Positions 1 to 5,189 of a stretch of DNA of 6,606 nt are shown here, in pieces. The DNA comes from an uncultured Simplicispira sp. (GTDB taxonomy: Bacteria > Pseudomonadota > Gammaproteobacteria > Burkholderiales > Burkholderiaceae_C). The stretch is from contig CAIRYF010000095.1 of the NCBI GenBank assembly GCA_903882725.1, positions 1 to 6,606 of the forward strand. The letters run 5' to 3'. Both the position numbers and the translations under genes were made by a program. How positions within the stretch are numbered: position 1 is the first letter of the stretch; each line of letters opens with the position of its first letter. The notes under the pieces were generated by a model that did no database searches, had not been told where the DNA came from, and saw nothing but the letters and a program-made list of their open reading frames with translations.

Positions 1-771
1 CCATTTGGCTTTGCCAAAGCGCGACTGGAAGGTCAGCTTCCAGTCGTCTTGGTGCAGGCCCAAGCGCTCGGCCAGCAGGCGCGCGGTTTTGTGGCTTTCA
101 CAGTGGTAGGGGTCGCCCAATTGCAGTGTGCGTTCGGGCACGCCGTGAAAGCTCATCACCAGCTTGTCGGGTGGGCCGTGGTGCTTCCAGTGGATTTGCA
201 CGGTGCGCGCCAAGGCGTCGATGTAGCCGGGGTCGTCGTGGTAGTGGTTGACAAAGCGCAGCTCGGGCACGTTGCGCGTGCGCGCGGCCCAGCTGTAGAC
301 GGCGTCGAACACGCTGGCGGTGGTGGTGGCGGAATATTGTGGGTACAGCGGCAAAACCAGGATGCGTGTGGCACCTTCGGCCTTGAGGGCGTCAAGCTGA
401 CTGGCAATTGACGGATTGCCGTAGCGCATGGCGTGGCGCACCAGCACGTTGCTGCCCGCTTCGCCTAGCCAACCGCGCAGCAGCTTGGCTTGTTTGCTCG
501 TCCACATGGCCAGTGGCGAGCCTTCAGGTGTCCAGATGCTGGCGTATTTGGCGGCTGATTTGGCTGGCCGGGTGCGCAAAATGATGCCGTGCAGAATCAG
601 CCACCAAATCGGCTTGGGAATTTCCACCACACGGTGATCCGATAAAAACTGCCCCAAATAGCGGCGCAGCGCCGCTGCGGTTGGGGCGTCGGGCGTTCCC
701 AAGTTACATAGCAATATGGCGGTTCGGGCAGCTTGCCCGTGGACATAAGGGGGTTCAGGGAGAAAAGACAT
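1..771 (-). CDS. hemH: Ferrochelatase HemH, 3' end cut by window edge
   Basis: Ferrochelatase inserts Fe2+ into protoporphyrin IX in the last step of protohaem synthesis, in the cytoplasm or at the inner membrane. An open frame runs from an ATG at 771 to base 1, giving 257 residues without a stop. The family is usually about 340-370 residues in betaproteobacteria, so roughly the last 100 are missing off the left edge. Recognisable blocks are [11 protein letters not shown] near residues 24-34, a stretch typical of beta-proteobacterial HemH around residues 60-90 ([20 protein letters not shown]), [11 protein letters not shown] in the middle, and [13 protein letters not shown]. The His of SFHGVP (residue 209, codon at 145-147) corresponds to the conserved metal-binding histidine of the family. 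The start has only a weak purine stretch (GAGA) about 7 nt upstream; no better in-frame start is near. It lies 54 bp after the DUF1566 gene on the same strand. Identity is very sure; membership in the upstream transcript is inference. Confidence 0.96.
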   Translation of the reverse strand, partial: MSFLPEPPYVHGQAARTAILLCNLGTPDAPTAAALRRYLGQFLSDHRVVEIPKPIWWLILHGIILRTRPAKSAAKYASIWTPEGSPLAMWTSKQAKLLRGWLGEAGSNVLVRHAMRYGNPSIASQLDALKAEGATRILVLPLYPQYSATTTASVFDAVYSWAARTRNVPELRFVNHYHDDPGYIDALARTVQIHWKHHGPPDKLVMSFHGVPERTLQLGDPYHCESHKTARLLAERLGLHQDDWKLTFQSRFGKAKW

Positions 772-825
772 ACGCCATTCTCGCGCACTGTAGCCAGCCG
801 CCAAATGCCCGCAGCAGTCAGATGA

Positions 826-1518
826 TCAATCGTGCTCGGTGGCCATACGCACCAAGCGCACCGGCAGCTTGGTGCTGCGCGGAATGTCGCCGCTGGCGAT
901 GCCCGTGTCCATGTCCACGGCCCAGCCATCAAGCGCTGCCAAGCGGCTGCCAGTGACGCCAGCGTTGCCTTGGGTCATGTTGGTGTAGTTGTATTGGTTG
1001 TTGGAGAAGTTTTTGATATTGGCCGTGCTCGTCCAGTGCAGGCCAGAGGGCGCGGCAGGAAACAACAGCCGGGGTATGCCGGGTGGATTGGCTTTTTTAT
1101 CTACCAAGCGGCGCAGCTCGTTGGCGCGTGGCAAGCGCCAACGCACTTCTTCGGTATTGGCACGGGTTTGGGCGACGGCGTTGGCTTCGGCGCGATCAAA
1201 CAGTTGGCGCTGGCCGCTGCAGGTTTTGCCGTTCCAAATCATCCCTTCGACACAGCGCGCCCATGCTAGTTTGCTGCGCTGGTCGATGATGGCAGTGTTA
1301 TCGGCAGAGGGTCTGAGGGTCGATGCAACGCTAGAGGCAGCCGCTGGCGCAGCAGCATCAGCGCTTTGGGTGTCGGCTGGCTCTGGTGTTTCGGCTGGTG
1401 CTGCTGGGGCTGTTGGAGCTGCTGGTGCTGCTGGGGCTTGGGCTGGCGTGGCCAGCGTAACCCAGCCCAGCGCAGCGCTGATCAGGGCATGGCGGCAGAC
1501 AAAAAGGGAAGATGTCAT
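826..1518 (-). CDS. Exported DUF1566 (Lcl C-terminal domain) protein with Pro/Ala-rich linker
   Basis: This 230-residue protein has a Sec-type signal peptide (about residues 1-28, ending ATPAQA) followed by a Pro/Ala-rich low-complexity stretch to about residue 62. The DUF1566/Lcl C-terminal domain follows, about 73-225. Family hallmarks are visible: a start like IIDQRSKLAWARC (77-89), a Cys pair (C89, C100) that could form a disulfide, WRLPRANELRRLVD (127-140), HWTS (161-164), WAVDMDTG (199-206) and PVRLVR (219-224). DUF1566 domains occur in secreted or cell-surface bacterial proteins, but no common biochemical function is established, so none is assigned. The ATG at 1518 is preceded by a good SD (AGAAAGGA, core 1528-1532, 9 nt spacing). 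It lies 48 bp downstream of the zinc-finger gene and 54 bp upstream of hemH, same strand. Domain call is secure; role is unknown. Confidence 0.87.
   Translation of the reverse strand: MTSSLFVCRHALISAALGWVTLATPAQAPAAPAAPTAPAAPAETPEPADTQSADAAAPAAASSVASTLRPSADNTAIIDQRSKLAWARCVEGMIWNGKTCSGQRQLFDRAEANAVAQTRANTEEVRWRLPRANELRRLVDKKANPPGIPRLLFPAAPSGLHWTSTANIKNFSNNQYNYTNMTQGNAGVTGSRLAALDGWAVDMDTGIASGDIPRSTKLPVRLVRMATEHD
1394..1438. repeat. Short direct repeat coding the Pro/Ala linker
   Basis: An exact 18-bp repeat (gctggtgctgctggggct on the plus strand) occurs at 1394-1411 and 1421-1438, 27 bp apart. It lies inside the Pro/Ala-rich linker of the DUF1566 gene. The period is exactly nine codons, so gain or loss of a unit would keep the reading frame and only change linker length. 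Confidence 0.75.
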
Positions 1519-1566
1519 GAAAATATGTCCTTTCTGAGTGCGTCAAGGGAAGGGCGTGTTGAGAGT

Positions 1567-1926
1567 TTAGTGCGTGGGGTGTTTTTTTTCCCAGCGTGAC
1601 TTGCAGGCCACGCAGTGCTGTGTTTGTGGTTCGATTTTGAGGCGCTCAAGCGGGATGGCACAGCCACATTCACCGCAAAAACCATAGCTGCCATCGGCCA
1701 GTTTTTCGAGGGCGCGGTCGATACGGGAGATGTCGGCGGCGTCGATGTTGGTCAGCGCTTGGTCTACTTCGCGCGCCACATTGCGCTGCAGCATTGCGCC
1801 CTCGTCCGTGCTGGGCGGTGTCAAATTGGCTTGGTTTTGTAGCATTTGCGCTTGCAGGCCTTCGCGGCGTGCCAGCAGCAGCGTGTGTAGCTCTTCGTGC
1901 TGGGCGGGGGTCATTTTTTGGGGCAT
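1567..1926 (-). CDS. Short TraR/DksA-family C4 zinc-finger regulator
   Basis: This 119-residue protein is of the TraR/DksA family, whose members bind RNA polymerase through the secondary channel and alter promoter response, in DksA together with ppGpp. The zinc site is clear: C84-X2-C87-X17-C105-X2-C108 (FCGECG and HCVACK), followed by a basic tail. Upstream is a helical coiled-coil region, roughly residues 8-80. It is shorter than E. coli DksA (151 residues). An ungapped by-eye alignment from the first zinc Cys back through the second helix puts DEGAML (41-46) over the DksA tip motif DxxDxA, so only the first Asp is kept. It is therefore a DksA-like paralogue rather than DksA itself. The ATG at 1926 has a GGAG SD (1934-1937, 7 nt spacing). 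It lies 71 bp after rubredoxin. Family sure; target genes unknown. Confidence 0.9.
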   Translation of the reverse strand: MPQKMTPAQHEELHTLLLARREGLQAQMLQNQANLTPPSTDEGAMLQRNVAREVDQALTNIDAADISRIDRALEKLADGSYGFCGECGCAIPLERLKIEPQTQHCVACKSRWEKKHPTH

Positions 1927-1997
1927 GGTGTGTCTCCGACAAAAGGAAGGGGCGGTGGTGCTCGTCCCTGCTATTGTCGTTCGCCCACAGTGGTTTT

Positions 1998-2162
1998 TTA
2001 GAACTCCACCAGTTCAAAGTCTTCTTTGCCGACATTGCACTCTGGGCAGCGCCAGTTTGCAGGCACATTGGCCCACGGCGTGCCGGGTGGGATGCCGTCT
2101 TGTGGCAGACCAGCGGCTTCGTCATACACCAGACCGCAGGCGATACACATATAGGTTTTCAT
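1998..2162 (-). CDS. rubA: Rubredoxin
   Basis: A 54-residue rubredoxin, a small cytoplasmic one-electron carrier with a single iron held by four cysteines. Both knuckles are present: C6-X2-C9 (MCIACG) and C39-X2-C42 (RCPECN). The typical core is also there: YDEAAGLPQDGIPPGTPW and a C-terminal KEDFE. Length is exactly that expected for the family. The frame stays open upstream to 2216, which would add 18 residues. The ATG at 2162 is preferred because it has a strong SD (AAAGGA, 2169-2174, 6 nt spacing) and yields the canonical MKTYMC start; the longer form would also overlap the cytochrome b gene. It begins 22 bp after the cytochrome b stop, so it is probably the fourth gene of the cytochrome operon. 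Its redox partner cannot be told from this window; no alkane hydroxylase or rubredoxin reductase gene is present. Confidence 0.95.
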   Translation of the reverse strand: MKTYMCIACGLVYDEAAGLPQDGIPPGTPWANVPANWRCPECNVGKEDFELVEF

Positions 2163-2184
2163 TGGGTTTCCTTTGAGGAGCGCT

Positions 2185-2949
2185 TTAGTCCTTATCGCTG
2201 TTGTCAGAGAGCGCATGGTTTATGGATTTTGTTGGAATCAGCCCTTGGGGCGATTGTTGCCATTCCCAAGCGCCGTAGGCCAGTACCGCCAGCAGCAGCG
2301 CAGCGGCCAGCCAACGGCGGTTTTTTTGTACCAAGTCGGGGCCAGCGCCCGGCAGGCGTCCAGTCAGCATCGGCAGGGCTTGGTTTTTGCGCCGCAGCAG
2401 GCTTAGGCCGGTGATCAGGGCCAAATGCAGCAGCACGATGACCAGCATGGCTTCACCCAACCACTCGTGCAGTGCATTGACCCAGTCGCCGCCCAAAAAA
2501 TCGCTCCAGCTGTGCTCGCTGGCGTAGCCGGTCAGCGTCAGTGGCACGACCAGCACCAGCAAGCTGACGACAGCCAGCGCCGTCAGCAGGTTTTGGCCTT
2601 GGCGCCAGTGGGCTTGCCCGAGTGCGCGCAGCTGCGCCAGCGATTGCAGCCAAGCGCCCAGACCGTTGAGCCTGCGCCGCAGGGCCGTCAAGCGCACTGG
2701 GCGCGGCCCGAGCAGGCCGTAGAGCAGCCGAAACGCCAGCAATCCAGCCAGCGTGTAACCCAGCGTAAGGTGTAGCAGCCGCCAGCGTTCGCTGTCGGCG
2801 CTCAGGTAGGCTCCTACAAAGCTCAGGGCAAACAGCCAATGGAACATACGCATTGGCGCGTCCACCACCAAGCGGCCGGGGTGGGGCGTTGATTGGGTCG
2901 CTTGTGCTGCGGATGCAGTCGATGGTTGGGGTGTGGGAATGGTGTGCAT
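2185..2949 (-). CDS. Cytochrome b561-type membrane protein of the SHP/DHC cluster
   Basis: A 254-residue inner-membrane dihaem cytochrome b of the bacterial b561 / Ni-hydrogenase b-subunit type. It probably takes electrons from the quinol pool and hands them to the periplasmic dihaem cytochrome encoded just upstream. Hydrophobic segments lie at about 36-53, 57-79, 120-142 and 164-186, with a fifth near 212-229. Four histidines sit as expected for two b haems: H37 (MFHW), H60 (LLHLTLGY), H161 (LHEWLG) and H175 (LLHLAL). The N-terminal 25 residues are Thr/Pro/Ala-rich and the C-terminal tail is polar. The ATG at 2949 has a GGAG SD (2957-2960, 7 nt spacing) next to the dhc stop, which ends 13 bp upstream. 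The family and haem ligands are well supported; quinol oxidation is inferred from the family and the operon. Confidence 0.92.
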   Translation of the reverse strand: MHTIPTPQPSTASAAQATQSTPHPGRLVVDAPMRMFHWLFALSFVGAYLSADSERWRLLHLTLGYTLAGLLAFRLLYGLLGPRPVRLTALRRRLNGLGAWLQSLAQLRALGQAHWRQGQNLLTALAVVSLLVLVVPLTLTGYASEHSWSDFLGGDWVNALHEWLGEAMLVIVLLHLALITGLSLLRRKNQALPMLTGRLPGAGPDLVQKNRRWLAAALLLAVLAYGAWEWQQSPQGLIPTKSINHALSDNSDKD

Positions 2950-2962
2950 GGCCGTGCTCCGA

Positions 2963-3538
2963 TCAGTCTTTCCAAGGAATCCAGCGCTTCCAGTCGTTTT
3001 TGGACTGCTGCATTGAAGTGCTTATACCTGCCGGAAAGCGCACGTTATCGTCGTCGTAATCGCCTTCGTCTGCACGGGTGTGGCAGGTGCCGCACTGGGC
3101 AGCGCTTTTGATGCTGGGGTGCTGCCAAACGCTGGGGTCGATTTTGCGGTGCTTGCGCTCAAACCAGGCCGAGCGGGTGAGGCGGTCTTGCGGCGGCTCT
3201 TCGCGCACCCGTTTATAGGTGCCTGCATGGGCTTGTAGCCAAGCGTTCAGCTGCTGCGTGGTGGCCGTGTCGAGGGCAGCGTCGGTGCCAAAGTGCTTGT
3301 TTAACCCGTCCATGGTGCGCTGCCAAGAACGGGCGGGCAACATACTGGGCGGATAGGCAGTGTGGCAGGCACCGCATTCTTGCGTGTAGGCATTGGGGAC
3401 ATTGCGTGGCATAGCGCGGCCGCTGTCAGCTTGCGCGTTGCCCAAGAGGCCAAAGGCCAGCGCGGTGGTGGCTATAACAGTGTGCCAAGGCGGCAGGTAA
3501 GGTGGAGGGTAAGGCGGCAGAAAAGAGGTGCTAGACAT
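2963..3538 (-). CDS. Dihaem cytochrome c (DHC)
   Basis: A 191-residue periplasmic c-type cytochrome with exactly two CXXCH haem sites: CGACH (C55-H59) and CGTCH (C149-H153). Spacing between them, the length and the C-terminal WKRWIPW block fit the DHC family, whose member in Rhodobacter sphaeroides can reduce SHP. H82, H130 and H140 are candidates for the distal haem ligands. An N-terminal hydrophobic segment (about 21-36) ends in GNAQA, giving a likely cleavage after residue 37. The region before it is unusual: rich in Pro and Tyr and without any Lys or Arg. The ATG at 3538 is supported by a perfect AAGGAG SD that overlaps the shp stop codon. The gene lies between shp (9 bp) and cytochrome b (13 bp), matching the known three-gene cluster. 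Probable role: electron transfer from the membrane cytochrome b to SHP. Confidence 0.94.
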   Translation of the reverse strand: MSSTSFLPPYPPPYLPPWHTVIATTALAFGLLGNAQADSGRAMPRNVPNAYTQECGACHTAYPPSMLPARSWQRTMDGLNKHFGTDAALDTATTQQLNAWLQAHAGTYKRVREEPPQDRLTRSAWFERKHRKIDPSVWQHPSIKSAAQCGTCHTRADEGDYDDDNVRFPAGISTSMQQSKNDWKRWIPWKD

Positions 3539-3550
3539 GGTGGCTCCTTA
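3539..3550 (-). promoter_or_regulatory. dhc ribosome binding site overlapping the shp stop
   Basis: On the minus strand the shp stop TAA runs directly into the SD of dhc (taaggagccacc, then ATG). AAGGAG lies at 3544-3549, 5 nt before the start codon. The overlap suggests translational coupling of the two cytochromes and confirms the dhc start. Confidence 0.85.
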
Positions 3551-3979
3551 AGGTGTGAGGCGGTTGAGGTAGGCCAGCACGTCGGCCTTTTCGGCGGCGC
3601 TGCATTCGCGTTGCAGCACGTCTTTGCAGTTGCGGCGAAACCATTTATCCACCTTGGCGGTGTCGGTGAAAGCTTTGGCGTTGAACGCCGGTGCCAGTGG
3701 CGCTATTTTTTTACCGGTGCTGGCGTGTTGGCCTTGCGTGGTCGGCGGTGTGCCGTGACACGAGGCGCATGACCATTCGCCGCCGTGGCGAGCGTTGAAA
3801 AAAGTGGCACCCTGATCGGCATTGCCGGCGCGCCCGGCTTGGGTGCTCCAGTGGCTCAGTTGTTGTGCGGCGCTGGTGTCGTCGGCGTGGCTGGACAGTG
3901 GCAACCCTGCGCTGATCAGCGCGGTGGCTAGCCATGCAGTGCGCAGGTTGGGGAAGTGGAGGCAGGATGGCAAAGACAT
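3548..3979 (-). CDS. shp: SHP-type monohaem cytochrome c (DUF1924)
   Basis: A 143-residue precursor of the SHP (sphaeroides haem protein) family, high-spin class I cytochromes c that bind O2 and other small ligands in the periplasm. The signal peptide ends SSHA (cleavage after about residue 32). One haem site, CASCH, is at C71-H75, which makes the proximal His number 43 of the mature chain, as in R. sphaeroides SHP. Family-specific stretches follow: TGKKIAPLAPAFN (88-100) and FTDTAKVDKWFRRNCKDVLQREC, read in two parts at 104-126. N117 sits where the family's distal Asn ligand is expected; C118 and C126 are placed to form the disulfide described for SHP. The ATG at 3979 is the only reasonable in-frame start but has no clear SD. 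First gene of the minus-strand operon, 9 bp before dhc. Identity is secure; the physiological substrate is not known. Confidence 0.93.
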   Translation of the reverse strand: MSLPSCLHFPNLRTAWLATALISAGLPLSSHADDTSAAQQLSHWSTQAGRAGNADQGATFFNARHGGEWSCASCHGTPPTTQGQHASTGKKIAPLAPAFNAKAFTDTAKVDKWFRRNCKDVLQRECSAAEKADVLAYLNRLTP

Positions 3980-4087
3980 AGCGGTGGTTTTTTTGAGTGG
4001 ATATGGACATTTTTTGCTTTGGCACTTGAACCCAAGCTGAAAGCCGTGTTCATCAAAGGTTCAGGTGCCTGCGGGACAATTGCTTCT
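3980..4087. promoter_or_regulatory. Divergent intergenic control region
   Basis: This 108-bp stretch separates the start codons of shp (leftward) and the PepSY gene (rightward), so it should carry the promoters of both operons. It is richer in A/T than its surroundings, with T runs on the plus strand near 3988-3994 and 4010-4015. No convincing -35/-10 pair is visible on either strand. It holds an imperfect inverted repeat, listed separately, that could be an operator for the adjacent response regulator. The promoter function is inferred from gene orientation. Confidence 0.65.
4023..4067. repeat. Imperfect inverted repeat in the divergent region
   Basis: The arm cacttgaacc (4023-4032) faces ggttcaggtg (4058-4067). 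These pair at 9 of 10 positions, including a perfect TGAACC/GGTTCA core, with 25 bp between the arms (centres 35 bp apart, about 3.3 helical turns). It could be a split operator or, in RNA, a weak long-loop hairpin. A small CTTG-AACC-CAAG dyad (4025-4036) overlaps the left arm. Confidence 0.45.
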
Positions 4088-4483
4088 ATGTCCTGTGCTT
4101 TTTGTCCTTTTCTCGCTGCGTCTTGGCAGCGCCGTGCCCTGCCGGTGCTGGCTGCGTTGATTTGGCTGGTTTGCAGTGTGGGCGCGGTGCCCGCTTGGGC
4201 TCGGTCAAATGGCCGCGACGACCATGAACGCGCCTTGCGGGCGGTGCAGTCTGGCCAAGTGCTGCCGTTGACCACGGTGCTGGAGCGCCTAGGGCGTCAA
4301 TACCCAGGCCATGTGCTGGAGATCGAGCTGGAGCGCGACGAGGGTCAGTGGATTTACGAAATCAAGCTGCTGAGTGCCGATGGCCAGTTGATGAAACTGA
4401 AACTCGATGCCAGCACCGCTGCGGTGCTGCACCTGAAAGTGCGTGAGGCTGGGCGTGGCGGTGCCCGCCACCCCGGTCGTTAA
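4088..4483 (+). CDS. Small exported PepSY-domain protein
   Basis: With a start at 4088 this is a 131-residue protein: signal peptide at about 1-38 (basic QRR, then a hydrophobic run, ending VPAWA), followed by a single PepSY domain at about 46-118. Visible PepSY features are ERALRAVQSGQVLPL, a long helix-forming segment, then the strand pairs VLEIELERDEGQWIYEIKLL and LMKLKLDASTAAVLHLKV. A Cys in the signal core (WLVCS) does not match a lipobox. PepSY proteins are periplasmic and are often encoded next to OmpR/kinase pairs, where they may modulate the sensor; the exact role here is unknown. The frame is open back to an ATG at 3956, but that start would overlap shp and add 44 residues ahead of the signal peptide. 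The 4088 start has only a weak SD (GGGA, 11 nt away). It precedes the response regulator by 46 bp. Confidence 0.82.
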   Translation: MSCAFCPFLAASWQRRALPVLAALIWLVCSVGAVPAWARSNGRDDHERALRAVQSGQVLPLTTVLERLGRQYPGHVLEIELERDEGQWIYEIKLLSADGQLMKLKLDASTAAVLHLKVREAGRGGARHPGR

Positions 4484-4495
4484 AAGCAGTGGAAC

Positions 4496-4519
4496 TGTGA
4501 AATTGTGAAATTGTGAGAA
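4496..4519 (+). repeat. 8-bp tandem repeat before the response regulator
   Basis: Three consecutive 8-bp units: tgtgaaat (4496-4503), tgtgaaat (4504-4511) and tgtgagaa (4512-4519, 6 of 8 matching). They fill most of the 46-bp gap between the PepSY stop and the response-regulator start at 4530, and contain the only purine stretch (GAGA, 4515-4518) that could act as SD, which is weak and about 11 nt from the ATG. A length change here would alter spacing upstream of translation. It could also be a direct-repeat binding site of an OmpR-type regulator, but the 8-bp period is shorter than the usual 10-11 bp. Confidence 0.7.
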
Positions 4520-4529
4520 CCCATCAACG

Positions 4530-5189
4530 ATGCGCATCCTGCTGATAGAAGACGAACCCACTTTGCGCTCGCAGTTGCGCGCCGGTTTGCAACAGGCGGG
4601 TTATGTGGTGGACGAGGCCGACAATGGGCGTGATGGCCATTTCATGGGTGATACCGAAAACGTCGATGCCGTGGTGCTGGACTTGGGACTGCCCTTGCTG
4701 GACGGGCTGACGGTGCTGCAGCGCTGGCGCGAGGCTGGGCGCACCATGCCAGTGTTGATCCTGACGGCGCGCGGCAATTGGTCAGAAAAAGTCGCCGGCA
4801 TTGACGCTGGAGCCGATGACTACCTGACCAAGCCGTTTCACATGGAGGAGCTGTTGGCGCGATTGCGGGCGCTGATTCGGCGCACCACTGGTTTGGCCTC
4901 GCCGCTGTTGCAGTGTGGCGACTTGGTGCTGGATACGCGCAGTGGCCGGGTGACGTTGGCTGGCCACCCGGTGGCGTTGACCAGCCATGAATACAAAGTG
5001 CTTGAATATTTGATGCACCGCCCTGGCAATGTGGTCTCGCGCACCGAGCTGAACGAGCACATCTACGCCCAAGACGCCGACCGCGACTCCAACACCATCG
5101 AGGTGTTTATCGCCCGGCTGCGCAAAAAACTGCCGAATGCGCCGATTGAAACCGTGCGCGGGCTGGGCTATCGTCTGCAGCGTCTATGA
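4530..5189 (+). CDS. OmpR-family response regulator
   Basis: A 219-residue cytoplasmic transcription factor of two-domain OmpR/PhoB type. The receiver domain (1-115) has the acidic pair E7-D8, the phosphoacceptor D51 (VVLDLGLP), T79 (LILTARG) and K101 (YLTKPF). The C-terminal winged helix (about 125-219) carries LTSHEYKVLEYL (150-161), VVSRTELNEHIY and the recognition helix and wing region SNTIEVFIARLRKKL...VRGLGYRL. Length is standard. It is most like the PhoP/QseB/PmrA-type branch, judged by eye. It follows the PepSY gene by 46 bp, with no strong SD at its ATG, and its stop overlaps the kinase start, so the two are translationally coupled. Its phosphodonor should be that kinase. The divergent cytochrome operon and its own operon are the most likely targets; this is inferred from position only. 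Confidence 0.95.
   Translation: MRILLIEDEPTLRSQLRAGLQQAGYVVDEADNGRDGHFMGDTENVDAVVLDLGLPLLDGLTVLQRWREAGRTMPVLILTARGNWSEKVAGIDAGADDYLTKPFHMEELLARLRALIRRTTGLASPLLQCGDLVLDTRSGRVTLAGHPVALTSHEYKVLEYLMHRPGNVVSRTELNEHIYAQDADRDSNTIEVFIARLRKKLPNAPIETVRGLGYRLQRL

Noticed and set aside
49..411. Plus-strand frame of 120 codons
   Set aside because: Antisense to hemH, which has recognisable family blocks; the Val/Gly-rich product resembles nothing.
1582..1589. Run of eight T (A8 in the zinc-finger coding strand) as slippage/frameshift site or terminator
   Set aside because: It codes E-K-K just before the stop; the -1 frame runs into the DUF1566 gene out of frame and gives no sensible product, and there is no GC-rich stem before it in the right orientation.
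1983..1998. CCAC-A-GTGG followed by T run as plus-strand terminator
   Set aside because: The stem is only 4 bp with a one-base loop, and no plus-strand gene ends there.
2163..2216. 18-residue N-terminal extension of rubredoxin
   Set aside because: It overlaps the cytochrome b 3' end and lacks the strong SD that precedes the 2162 start.
1794..2414. Plus-strand frame of 206 codons spanning the zinc-finger, rubredoxin and cytochrome b genes
   Set aside because: It crosses three well-supported minus-strand genes and their spacers, and shows no domain.
3956..4087. Longer PepSY start at 3956
   Set aside because: It would overlap the shp start on the other strand and put 44 residues before a clear signal peptide; the ATG at 4088 gives a normal exported protein.
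4088..4201. Lipoprotein signal in the PepSY protein
   Set aside because: The Cys at residue 29 is preceded by Val at -1 (WLVC), which does not fit a lipobox; a normal AWA cleavage site is present instead.
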